Shown here: in pieces, positions 16,877-24,580 of the stretch
How the letters are laid out: every line of letters begins with the position of its first letter
Numbering within the stretch: the stretch's first letter is position 1
Origin: an uncultured Oscillospiraceae bacterium
Lineage (GTDB): Bacteria > Bacillota > Clostridia > Oscillospirales > Oscillospiraceae
DNA length: 45,041 nt
Direction of reading: 5' to 3'
NCBI GenBank assembly: GCA_934573935.1
Contig: CAKTMO010000012.1
Coordinates: forward strand, 1-45,041
Notes under the pieces: generated by a model
What the model saw: only the letters and a program-made list of their open reading frames with translations
Told to the model about the DNA's origin: nothing
The model's database searches: none
Program-made: the position numbers and the translations under genes

Positions 16877-17230
16877 GCGTAGGGGGCGGCGTCCCCGACG
16901 CCCCGTCCCAAAAGGCCCCCGCGCAAGGCCATTTCGTAGGGCGGGGTGCCCCCACCCCGCCGCACGGTGACCGCCCCCAAAGCCTCCCTTGTGTAAAGGG
17001 AGGTGGCAGCGCGAAGCGCTGACGGAGGGATTGTCGTAGGAGGGTGCGGCGGGGGCGGTTATTGATGGTGCGGTGGAAACCAAGATGGATGCTACGGCGG
17101 CACAGCCGCCGAGATCGGCGTTAAAAACATGCCACCGGCATGTTTTCTTAACACGCCGACACCGGCATGTTTTCTTCACGCCGCGACGGAGGGATTGTCC
17201 TGAGATAGTGCGGTGGAAACTTGCTGGAAG
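16877..17230. repeat. REP-like GC palindromes and hairpins
   Basis: No gene is seen here. GTAGGGGGCGGCGTCCCCGA (from 16879) and GTAGGGCGGGGTGCCCCCAC (from 16936) are palindromic GC blocks of the same type as those at 26576-26773. Another unit with CCTCCCTTGTGTAAAGGGAG and GCAGCGCGAAGCGCTGACGG (16983-17030) follows. AAAACATGCC-ACC-GGCATGTTTT (17124-17146) is partly repeated at 17159-17175. The phrase GACGGAGGGATTGTC occurs twice, each time followed by GTGCGGTGGAAAC. Confidence 0.65.
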
Positions 17231-17351
17231 CTGCGGTGTCATAATCGCAGACAAATGTGTGTCCCACACCACCAAACCTTGCCAAAATCCACAAATAACC
17301 CGAAAATAATCTGTGCAAAAAAGAGAAAGTGAAAAAAGTAATTGAAATAAC

Positions 17352-17379
17352 GTGACATTGCACCGATAAATGCTATAAT
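17352..17379 (+). promoter_or_regulatory. Promoter of the second surface-protein gene
   Basis: -35 GTGACA (17352-17357) and -10 TATAAT (17374-17379) with a 16 bp spacer, about 100 bp upstream of the ATG, leaving a long structured leader. Confidence 0.6.
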
Positions 17380-17396
17380 AATTGATGTATCAGTAA

Positions 17397-17445
17397 ACAG
17401 CCCATGGGCTGTCCTTTTGTTTCCCTCTTTTTTCAGAGGGAAACA
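17397..17445 (+). promoter_or_regulatory. Structured 5' leader: palindrome plus hairpin
   Basis: ACAGCCCATGGGCTGT (17397-17412) is a perfect 16 bp palindrome. TGTTTCCCTC and GAGGGAAACA (17418-17445) form a perfect 10 bp stem around an 8-base T-rich loop. Both are in the presumed leader of the gene at 17482; neither is followed by a T run, so mRNA stabilisation or regulation is likelier than termination. Confidence 0.45.
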
Positions 17446-17481
17446 AGGAAAAATTCATGTGTATATAAAGGAGAATCAGCA

Positions 17482-18972
17482 ATGAAAAAGATCATAAGCA
17501 TCCTCTTGGCGCTGACTCTGGCGCTGAGCCTGTGCAGCACCGCATGGGCAGACAACGAAGGCAGCACGCCGACACCGGCCAATGTTGCGCAGATCACAAT
17601 AGGCAATGTAACGACAGAATATCCCACGCTGCAAGCGGCTGTCGATGCTGCAACAGCAGAGCCCACCGTGATTAAGCTGATGACCAGCTGTAGCGGCGAG
17701 GGTGTTGTTGTACCGACGGGAAAGAATATCGTTATTGATTTTAACAAGTGCACCTATACACTTACCCTGGGCGTAGGCTCTCCCAACACCCGCACGAGTG
17801 GTTTTCAGCTGATTCAAGGCAGCACCGTGGTGATGCAAAACGGCAAGGTAGACATTGTGGAAAAAAACAGAACAACGGCGATTACCGATGAAGAGGCGAC
17901 ACGAGCGGATAGCGTTCGCAATGTCATGCGTCTGATCCAGAGTTATGCCGATGTTACGCTGACGGACATGGTGTTTGACGCGGCAAATCTGTACAACCTG
18001 TCTGACTATGCCTTTAGCTTTAATAAGGGAACGGTGCTGTTCAACGGCTCCACTGCGCTTGTCAATTATCCGGATAACATGATCGCTTTTGACTCCTGCG
18101 ATGGCAGTTGGGCAGGCAGCGGCGTTTACAATGGCAATCCTGTCACCGCCATCACCATGGATACCACAGGAACGATCTCCGGCAAGGTTGCCCTGGGCGG
18201 CGGACATCTGAATGTCAATAAGGGAACGGTCAATGTCGTAATGGACAGCAACAGCCCTGACCTGATCGTGGGCGCAGGCGCAAACGTTACGCTGGATCTG
18301 TGCGGCAAGACCCTGACCGGCACCAGCACGACCGATTCTATTACCAACAATGGCGTGTTGACCATCAAGGACAGCAGCGAGGCAAAGACCGGTAAAGTGG
18401 AGTCCAGCACAGGCAAGGCGCCTCTGAATAACGGCACGGGTGCTGCCGCGATCCTGGATGCGTCTCTTGGCGATGGTGCTTTGCCGTATTATGACATTGC
18501 GGGTGACAGAATTAGCGCAGAGCTCAATGGAACGCTTTACGTAGGCGCTGCCGGTATTAAGGCGGCCATTGCCGCTGCCAAGAGCGGCGATACCATGGAG
18601 ATCGTGAATTGCGGCGACAATGAGGTGGTTATACTGGAGAATGTTGCCGCTGGGGTTAAAGTAAAAGTTCCTGCCTCCGTCACGACGGTTAAGGTCAACG
18701 GCTACACGCTTACGAACACCATGGGCGACTACTATGAGTTCGAGGTTCCCGCTCCCACTCCTGATCCCGAGCCCGATCCCACCCCCGACCGCCCCACCCA
18801 CACCAACCGCCGCTACCCCGCCGCCAACACCACCACGACCCCCACTGAGACCAAGAAGGACGATGCCATCAGCTCTGCCAAGACCTTCGACGCCGGTGTG
18901 GCCCTGTACGTGGGCATGGCCCTGACCTCCGTCACCGGCATGGCCTGGGTCGGCAAGAAGCGCGGCCTGTAA
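17482..18972 (+). CDS. Secreted surface protein with TFD-type C-terminal anchor (496 aa)
   Basis: Signal peptide KKIISILLALTLALSLCSTA-WA, then beta-rich repeats resembling a parallel beta-helix, with NGVLTIKDSS and NVTLDLCGKTLTG units. A Pro/Asp stalk (PAPTPDPEPDPTPDRP) and the tail THTNRRYPAANTTTTP ... SAKTFDAGVALY, a hydrophobic helix and KKRGL follow. The C-terminus matches that of the preceding surface gene, so both proteins are probably anchored by the same route. Start set by AAAGGAG and ATG at 17482. Lower G+C than its neighbours. It has its own promoter and terminator. Adhesion or wall role is inferred only. Confidence 0.85.
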   Translation: MKKIISILLALTLALSLCSTAWADNEGSTPTPANVAQITIGNVTTEYPTLQAAVDAATAEPTVIKLMTSCSGEGVVVPTGKNIVIDFNKCTYTLTLGVGSPNTRTSGFQLIQGSTVVMQNGKVDIVEKNRTTAITDEEATRADSVRNVMRLIQSYADVTLTDMVFDAANLYNLSDYAFSFNKGTVLFNGSTALVNYPDNMIAFDSCDGSWAGSGVYNGNPVTAITMDTTGTISGKVALGGGHLNVNKGTVNVVMDSNSPDLIVGAGANVTLDLCGKTLTGTSTTDSITNNGVLTIKDSSEAKTGKVESSTGKAPLNNGTGAAAILDASLGDGALPYYDIAGDRISAELNGTLYVGAAGIKAAIAAAKSGDTMEIVNCGDNEVVILENVAAGVKVKVPASVTTVKVNGYTLTNTMGDYYEFEVPAPTPDPEPDPTPDRPTHTNRRYPAANTTTTPTETKKDDAISSAKTFDAGVALYVGMALTSVTGMAWVGKKRGL

Positions 18973-19030
18973 TTTTCCCCATCATACGATCGGATAGGGC
19001 GGGAACACCTCTGCACGGCCCTTGAAGATA

Positions 19031-19070
19031 AAAAGAGAGACGCTCACTGAACCGGGCGTCTCTCTTTTTT
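19031..19070 (+). terminator. Terminator of the 17482 gene
   Basis: AAAAGAGAGACGC and GCGTCTCTCTTTTTT form a long stem with a T6 tail. Confidence 0.9.
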
Positions 19071-19077
19071 GCAAAAA

Positions 19078-19112
19078 ACCGGCGTATGCCGCCTATGGCG
19101 GCATACGCCGGT
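19078..19112 (-). terminator. Terminator of the HAD hydrolase gene
   Basis: ACCGGCGTATGCCGCC-TAT-GGCGGCATACGCCGGT is a perfect 16 bp stem; on the minus strand it is followed by T5. It is directly downstream of the minus-strand gene ending at 19123. Confidence 0.85.
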
Positions 19113-19122
19113 CCGTCATATC

Positions 19123-19998
19123 TCAAAACAGCGTCTCCTGATACGCCAGCTCCACCTGTCCGATGGAGCGCATCTGTGCGGCATTCTCCGCCGTCAGCGC
19201 GTCGCAGATGGCCATTTTCCGGATGATGTTCTGCACCGTCAGATCCAGCGCCGTCCCCGCCCGATAGTCGGCAGGGAAGATGAAGTCCACCCGCCCCCTG
19301 GCCAGCAGCTCCTCCACGCCGGTGCGGTTGGACTCCTGATATACCGCGATGGCCTGCCCGCCGTAGGAGCGCATCATCTTCATGCAGGGCACGTCCGAAA
19401 GTCCGTCCCCCACATAGATCATGTTGGTAAAGGGGATGCGCTTGCTGTCGTCCGGCATGGAGTCGTTCAGCTTCCTGTCCTCGCTGACCTCCAGCACTCC
19501 CTTGTTGATGCGGTACACGAATTGGGTCTTGTTGGTGAAGTTCACGTCCAGCTTGGGCCAGCAGGCGGCCCCGTCCCGATAGTAGAATTCGCAGGCGTAG
19601 ATCTTCTTGAAGTGGTGGGCGATGCCGCTGCCCTCAATGATCTCCTTCAGCCCCGAGGACAGCACATAGTGCTCCACCGTCACCCCCAGACTGTCGCCGA
19701 AGGCGTCGATCCGGTCAAACCACTCCCGCACGCCGGGAAACAGCTCGATGGCCTTGCCGCACTGCACCAGATAGTCGCGGTTCAGCGTCATGCCCTGGGC
19801 GCGGCACTCCTCGATCATGGTGTACATGTACGCCAGCAGCCCGTCCATCTGATTTTCCCAGCCGAAGGCGTTGGCCTTCTGCCAGAACTGGGCGGGGGTG
19901 TAGCCCAGACTGGGGATGAAGGAGTAATCCTCCATGTCGGTGGTGCACAGCGTCTTGTCAAAGTCGTACAGCAGGGCGATGATAGGTCTTTGGCTCAT
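19123..19998 (-). CDS. HAD-superfamily hydrolase, 291 aa
   Basis: Haloacid dehalogenase-like phosphatase. Motif I is LLYDFDKTLCT (nucleophile Asp), motif II the serine in HYVLSSGLKEI and motif IV IYVGDGLSDVPCMKMM. A helical cap lies between motif I and II (residues about 25-100). AAAGGAGA precedes the ATG. It lies behind the terminator that follows divIVA and is probably a separate or read-through unit. The substrate is not evident. Confidence 0.85.
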   Translation of the reverse strand: MSQRPIIALLYDFDKTLCTTDMEDYSFIPSLGYTPAQFWQKANAFGWENQMDGLLAYMYTMIEECRAQGMTLNRDYLVQCGKAIELFPGVREWFDRIDAFGDSLGVTVEHYVLSSGLKEIIEGSGIAHHFKKIYACEFYYRDGAACWPKLDVNFTNKTQFVYRINKGVLEVSEDRKLNDSMPDDSKRIPFTNMIYVGDGLSDVPCMKMMRSYGGQAIAVYQESNRTGVEELLARGRVDFIFPADYRAGTALDLTVQNIIRKMAICDALTAENAAQMRSIGQVELAYQETLF

Positions 19999-20018
19999 AA
20001 TGTGTTCTCCTTTGGGCT

Positions 20019-20047
20019 AAAAAAGCGGCCGGTCAGGCCGCTTTTTT
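20019..20047 (-). terminator. Terminator after divIVA
   Basis: GCGGCC-TGACC-GGCCGC flanked by A6 and T6 on the minus strand, ten bases after the divIVA stop. Confidence 0.85.
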
Positions 20048-20056
20048 GCGTTTCTG

Positions 20057-20698
20057 TTATTCGCCGGTGTAGTTGCGGCCGAACTTCAGCTCGTCCAGAC
20101 TCAGCTTGAAATCGCTGGGGATCGCGGTCTCGGTGTCGCTCACCTCGGCGGGCGTCTCGGTCTCCATCACGTCCAGATGCTGCATGATGTCCTGCTGGAT
20201 GTCCGCCGCCTCGACAGGTGCGGCCTCCGTCTTCGCCGTCAGCTGCATCTCCGGCAGAGAGTTCAAAAACTCCTGCTGCTGGGCGCACAGCTCGCTGCCG
20301 TGGCGCACGAAATCCGCCAGGCTCTGCTGAGCCATCACCAGCTTCTCCTCGGCATCGTGCTTGTCCTGCTCCAGCTGGGCCAGCTGGGCGGCGTGCTGCT
20401 CGCGGGCCTCCTTCAGCAGATTCTCCTTCTCGCTCTGAGCCTCCTGCACCAGCTTGGCGGCCATCTTCTGGGCCGTCAGCAGCGTGGAGCGCATGGCGTC
20501 CTCGGTGGCGCGGTATTCCTCCACCTTCTCCGCCAAGATCTTCAGCTTGGCCTTCAGCGTCACATTTTCCTTATACAGCGCCGAGTAGTCCTCCGTCAGC
20601 GCGTCCAGAAACTCATCCACCGGCGCCATGGCGTAACCGCCGCCGCCAAAGGATGCCTTGGGGAATACTTTTTCAGAAACTTCCTGCGGTGTCAACAT
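20057..20698 (-). CDS. divIVA: DivIVA-family cell-division/polarity protein
   Basis: A 213-residue protein. The N-terminal lipid-binding segment begins MLTPQEVSEKVFPKASFGGG and continues YAMAPVDEFLDALTEDYSAL; coiled coils follow (about residues 40-150) and an acidic C-terminal tail ends in LDELKFGRNYTGE. DivIVA binds negatively curved membrane at septa and poles and recruits division or sporulation partners. It is 24 bp downstream of sepF, as in many Firmicutes division clusters. Confidence 0.88.
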   Translation of the reverse strand: MLTPQEVSEKVFPKASFGGGGYAMAPVDEFLDALTEDYSALYKENVTLKAKLKILAEKVEEYRATEDAMRSTLLTAQKMAAKLVQEAQSEKENLLKEAREQHAAQLAQLEQDKHDAEEKLVMAQQSLADFVRHGSELCAQQQEFLNSLPEMQLTAKTEAAPVEAADIQQDIMQHLDVMETETPAEVSDTETAIPSDFKLSLDELKFGRNYTGE

Positions 20699-20722
20699 GG
20701 TATATCCCTCCCATTGTCCGGT

Positions 20723-21181
20723 TTACAGGTACAGGCCGTTGTTCTCCAGCTCGTCGATCAGGTCGCCCATGATATCCACGCTGTAGGGCGTGATGATATA
20801 GGTGTTGGCGGCCACCTTCTTGATCTTGCCGTCACCGGCATAGGCCACGCCGGACAAAAAGTCGATCAGCCGCCGCGCCACGTCCTTGTTGGTGGACTCC
20901 AGATTCATCACCACCGTGCGCTTTTCCCGCAGATGGTCGGCGATCTCGCTGGCATTTTCAAAGCGCTCCGGCTTCACCAGCACCACCTTCAGCGCGGCGG
21001 TGGCGTGGATGTTCACCACCTTGTTGTGGCGGTCCTCCGGCTGCTTGCGCTCCTCGCGGCGGTCATCGAAGATGCTTCTGGCCTCGCTCTTTTCCGGCTG
21101 CTCCAGTTCTTCCTCCTCGTAATCGTAATCCTCGTCGTCATACGGGTGAATGATCTTCTTGATCTCGTCCATGAAACCCAT
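20723..21181 (-). CDS. sepF: Cell-division protein SepF
   Basis: 152 residues: an N-terminal amphipathic membrane-targeting helix (MGFMDEIKKIIHPYDDED), an acidic linker, and the DUF552/SepF domain (NKVVNIHATAALKVVLVKPE, ADHLREKRTVVMNLE, FLSGVAYAGDGKIKKVAAN, TYIITPYSVDI). SepF bundles and tethers FtsZ to the membrane. The start at 21181 has GGGAGG upstream. It lies between yggS and divIVA in the usual order. Confidence 0.93.
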   Translation of the reverse strand: MGFMDEIKKIIHPYDDEDYDYEEEELEQPEKSEARSIFDDRREERKQPEDRHNKVVNIHATAALKVVLVKPERFENASEIADHLREKRTVVMNLESTNKDVARRLIDFLSGVAYAGDGKIKKVAANTYIITPYSVDIMGDLIDELENNGLYL

Positions 21182-21218
21182 TTGAAAGCCTCCCTGTTGT
21201 GTGAATTTGTATCGTCTG

Positions 21219-21914
21219 TTATTTTTGATAATTCCGCGCGCCGAAGATGGCGGAGCCCACGCGCACCATATTGGCGCCGCAGCGCACGGCGTCCGCAAAA
21301 TCGTCGCTCATACCCATGGAGATATATTCCCATTTATTATCGTACATTTCTCGGCTTATGTCAACAAAAAGACGATAAACTTTCTCAAAATATGGTATGT
21401 TCCCGCCTTTTTCCACCGCAACGGGTGGTATCGTCATCAGCCCCCGTACCCGAATGTGGGGCAATTCCCTGGCATACGCCGCCGCCTGGGCCAGCTCCTC
21501 CGGCGCAAAGCCGCTCTTGGCCGCCTCGCCGCCGATGTTGACCTCCAGCAGCACGTTCTGGGTCAGCTCCAGCCGGGCGGCCACCTTTTCGATCTCGTCC
21601 AGCAGCTCGCGGCTGCCCACGGACTGGATCAGGGCCGCCTTGCCCACCACCTGCTTCACCTTGTTGCGCTGCAGATGGCCGATAAAGTGCAGCGGCGCGC
21701 CGTCATAGGCGTTCTCCTTCAGCTTCTCGGTCATCTCCTGCACGCGGTTCTCGCCCAGCGCGTCGATACCGGCGGCGATGGCCTCCTGACAGGCCGCCGC
21801 GTCGTTCATCTTGCTGGCGCCCACCAGCGTGATGTCGGCGCCGGTGCGCCCTGTGGCCCGCGCGGCCTCGTCGATCTCTGCGCGGATGCGCGCGATATTC
21901 TCTGCAATAGACAT
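21219..21914 (-). CDS. YggS-family PLP homeostasis protein
   Basis: 231 residues, pyridoxal-phosphate-binding TIM-barrel protein of the YggS/YlmE/PROSC family. The PLP lysine is in LVGASKMND (near residue 35), with LGENRVQEM, HFIGHLQRNK, SMGMSDDFADAV and RVGSAIFGAR as family landmarks. It buffers free PLP and has no known catalytic activity. It precedes sepF by 37 bp. The family match is firm. Confidence 0.93.
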   Translation of the reverse strand: MSIAENIARIRAEIDEAARATGRTGADITLVGASKMNDAAACQEAIAAGIDALGENRVQEMTEKLKENAYDGAPLHFIGHLQRNKVKQVVGKAALIQSVGSRELLDEIEKVAARLELTQNVLLEVNIGGEAAKSGFAPEELAQAAAYARELPHIRVRGLMTIPPVAVEKGGNIPYFEKVYRLFVDISREMYDNKWEYISMGMSDDFADAVRCGANMVRVGSAIFGARNYQK

Positions 21915-21962
21915 GGAAACATACCCCTTTCTCTGTCTGAAATCTGTCCAAAACCGGATATC

Positions 21963-23180
21963 TTACCCGATCACCTTGCCGTCATACAGCGCGGCCGTGG
22001 TGACGATCACCTGATCGCCCTGCCGCAGCATGCTGGAATCCTCCTGTGCGGACGCCGCCTCCACCAGCGCGTAGCCGTCGCCCTGATAGATCACCGCCAC
22101 CGGCTTGAACTTGGCCCGTACGCCCAGCAGGCAGTACACGCCCGTCACGCCCTCGTCGCTGACCCGCAGCGCGTTGGCGGGCAGCCGCAGCCCCTCATAG
22201 GTGCGCAGCACCAGCGTGGCGGCCTGATGCCGCATCAGCGTGGTCTGGGCCAGATATTTCTCGCTGCGCAGCACCAGCGTCCGCTGGCCGTTCTCGCTGC
22301 GGGAGATGCTGTCAATGGTCATCCGCAGCTCCGTGTTCAACCCCTTGGCGAATCGCAGCGTCACAGTGGAGCGGCCGCTCAATTGCTCCGCCTGGGCCTC
22401 GGTGATGTTGGCGGCGTAGTACCAGGTGTCGCCGTAGATCAGCTTGCCCACGTTGGCGCTGTCGCTGCTGATGGGCTTCACGCTGCTCAGCTTGCTGGGA
22501 CTCAGATCGTCCTGCAGAAAGTCCGGCGTCAGCACCGTCTCATACCCGTCGCAGGCGGCGGAATAGATGCCCGATTCCGGCGCGGTGATGGCCTGTCCCC
22601 GCAGGGAGGCCGTCAGCTCCTGAATGGCCCCCTCCGTCTCCTGGATATCCGCCTCGATCTCCTCCTGGGAGGCGGAGCTGTAATCCCGCTTCAGAACGGC
22701 GCTCTTCAGGGCGGACAGCTCCTCGTCCGCGCCGCTGTACTCCCCGTCGGAGATGGCCTGCCGCAGCGACAGGATCCCGCTGTTGATGGAGGAATCCAGC
22801 TTCAGCGCCGCGTCGGGATCCAGATAGGACACCAGCGCAAAGGACAGCTGCTCCAGCCGCAGCTTCAGCGCGTCCAGCTGCTCCACGCGGCTCAGCGCGC
22901 CGCCGTCGGGATAGGCGGTGGCAATGGTCTGTCCCTTGCCGGCCCGCTCGCCTTCCCCCAGGGCGTGGCCCAGGGTAGCGGCGTCGGAGTGGAAGGTCTC
23001 TTCATCGCGGATCAGATAGCCGTTGATCTCGATGACCTCCTCCTCGCTGGAGGTATAGACCGGCGTGGTGTTGATGGATTCCGTGAAATAGCGGTACACC
23101 TGCACCCCAAAGTACAGCAATACCGCGCCCAGCATCACCGCAGACAGTATTTTGAAAATTGAAGTGGTTGAGCCCTTCAT
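21963..23180 (-). CDS. HlyD-like single-pass membrane protein (405 aa)
   Basis: One N-terminal membrane helix (SIFKILSAVMLGAVLLYFGV), then an extracytoplasmic part with a biotinyl-lipoyl-like segment (INGYLIRDEETFHSD), a coiled-coil region (about residues 110-200), and a beta-barrel-like C-terminal part (GVYCLLGVRAKFKPVAVIYQ). It resembles periplasmic adaptor (HlyD) proteins, but no ABC or RND partner is nearby. Placed between hfq and yggS-sepF-divIVA, it may act in envelope or division processes (inference). AAGGAGCGGG precedes the start at 23180. Confidence 0.75.
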   Translation of the reverse strand: MKGSTTSIFKILSAVMLGAVLLYFGVQVYRYFTESINTTPVYTSSEEEVIEINGYLIRDEETFHSDAATLGHALGEGERAGKGQTIATAYPDGGALSRVEQLDALKLRLEQLSFALVSYLDPDAALKLDSSINSGILSLRQAISDGEYSGADEELSALKSAVLKRDYSSASQEEIEADIQETEGAIQELTASLRGQAITAPESGIYSAACDGYETVLTPDFLQDDLSPSKLSSVKPISSDSANVGKLIYGDTWYYAANITEAQAEQLSGRSTVTLRFAKGLNTELRMTIDSISRSENGQRTLVLRSEKYLAQTTLMRHQAATLVLRTYEGLRLPANALRVSDEGVTGVYCLLGVRAKFKPVAVIYQGDGYALVEAASAQEDSSMLRQGDQVIVTTAALYDGKVIG

Positions 23181-23269
23181 ATCCCGCTCCTTGGTTGGCA
23201 TTTGTGTCGGTATTTCCAGCCGCAAGCTGAAAAGGCGTCCTGACGGCGTGTTCGGTAAACAGCGCGCAG

Positions 23270-23290
23270 GGGCGGGGGTCTACCCCGCCC
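23270..23290 (-). promoter_or_regulatory. GC hairpin between hfq and the HlyD-like gene
   Basis: GGGCGGGG and CCCCGCCC pair around a five-base loop in the 130 bp gap. There is no T run, so it is a possible attenuator or mRNA-processing signal rather than a terminator. Confidence 0.35.
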
Positions 23291-23310
23291 GCAGGCGCAG
23301 GCCCGATCCT

Positions 23311-23559
23311 TTACGCCAGGTCCACGTTCTCCGCGTCCGCCTCCTGAAAGCTCACCGCCCTGGCCGGCGCGATGGTGGAGATGGCGTGCTTATAGATCAC
23401 CTGCTGCCGCCCCTCGCTGTCCAGGATCACCACAAAGCAGTCAAAGCCCGTGATGGTGCCCCGCAGCTGAAAGCCGTTCACTAAAAACATGGTGACGGGG
23501 ATCTTCTGCTTCCGCGCCTGGGTCAGAAATACTTCCTGTAAATTGTTGGTCTTTTGCAT
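23311..23559 (-). CDS. hfq: RNA chaperone Hfq
   Basis: 82 residues. Sm1 is [20 protein letters not shown] and Sm2 is [12 protein letters not shown]; the N-terminus [20 protein letters not shown] matches the family. Forms hexamers that help sRNA-mRNA pairing. It follows miaA, the classic miaA-hfq order. The start at 23559 is favoured over one five codons upstream because AGGAGG lies just before it. The C-terminal tail is short, as is usual in Firmicutes. Confidence 0.95.
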   Translation of the reverse strand: MQKTNNLQEVFLTQARKQKIPVTMFLVNGFQLRGTITGFDCFVVILDSEGRQQVIYKHAISTIAPARAVSFQEADAENVDLA

Positions 23560-23622
23560 AGCGTCCTCCTGCATTCTTTCTTTGTGCGGACGCTATCCTG
23601 TCAGAACAGCTCCCGCCGTGAT

Positions 23623-24564
23623 TCAGCATAAACCACGACCGCGGAGATATTCTGTCGCTTTTTGTAGTCCCTCTGGGAAATTTGGCTGCCGCTGCCAGCG
23701 CACCCAGAAAATGTCCGGATTCCGCCGCAGCCACGTCAGCTGCCGCTTGGCATACTGCCGCGACCGCAGCTTCACCTCTGCAATAGCCTCCTCCACCGTG
23801 GCCCGCCCCTCGCTTACCGCCAGAAACTGCTTGTAGCCGATGGCCTGCCACGCGGTGGCGTCGTGGGACAGCCCTCCTGCCAGCAGGGCGTTCACCTCGT
23901 CCAGCAGTCCCTGGGCCACCATGGCGTCCACGCGGGCGTCGATGCGGTCCCGCAGATCCTGCCGGTCCTCGAAATCCAGCCCGATGTACAGCGCCTCATA
24001 CTTGGGCGGCAGCTGCCGCTCCCATGCGTCGTGCTCGGTGATGGTGCGGCCCGTCTCCTGCCACACCTCCAGCGCGCGGATGATCCGCTTTTCGTCCCGC
24101 GGATGCAGCTTCGCCGCCGCGTGGGGATCCACCTGCCGCAGCTCCGCCAGCAGCACCTCCACGCCCTCGTCACGGGCGCGCCGCTGCAAGGCCTGCCGTA
24201 CCTCCGTGCCCTGAGCTCCAGCGGCAAAGTCCGTGCCGCGGATCAGCGCCTCCAGATACAGCCCCGTGCCGCCCACCAGTACCGGCAGCTTCCCCCGCCG
24301 CAGGATGTCCTGCACGCATGCGTCCGCCGCGCTCACATACCGCGCCACCGACCAGCTCTCCGCCGGATCGGCCACCGCCACCATATGGTGCGGCACGCCC
24401 GCCATTTCCTCCGCCGTCGGCGCGGCGGTGCCGATGCCCATGCCGCGGTACAGCTGCATGGAGTCCACGCTGACCACCTCGCCGTCAAAGCGCTGGGCCA
24501 GCGCCACGCCCATCTTCGTTTTTCCTGTGGCGGTGGGGCCCACCACACAAAGCACTCTCGCCAT
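23623..24564 (-). CDS. miaA: tRNA dimethylallyltransferase MiaA
   Basis: 313 residues. P-loop VVGPTATGKTKMGVALAQRF, DSMQLYRGMGIGTAAPT and VGGTGLYLEALIRG are hallmark motifs, with WQAIGYKQF near the C-terminus. It transfers a dimethylallyl group to N6 of A37 in tRNAs reading UNN codons; MiaB, encoded at 29406, then methylthiolates the product. Lies 16 bp after mutL. Confidence 0.96.
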   Translation of the reverse strand: MARVLCVVGPTATGKTKMGVALAQRFDGEVVSVDSMQLYRGMGIGTAAPTAEEMAGVPHHMVAVADPAESWSVARYVSAADACVQDILRRGKLPVLVGGTGLYLEALIRGTDFAAGAQGTEVRQALQRRARDEGVEVLLAELRQVDPHAAAKLHPRDEKRIIRALEVWQETGRTITEHDAWERQLPPKYEALYIGLDFEDRQDLRDRIDARVDAMVAQGLLDEVNALLAGGLSHDATAWQAIGYKQFLAVSEGRATVEEAIAEVKLRSRQYAKRQLTWLRRNPDIFWVRWQRQPNFPEGLQKATEYLRGRGLC

Positions 24565-24580
24565 GGGTCACTCCTGCTTT

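Noticed and set aside
14420..17275. Antisense ORF of 951 codons over the beta-helix surface gene
   Set aside because: Compositional shadow of repeated Thr/Gly codons at high G+C; it also runs through the REP-like region and the terminator.
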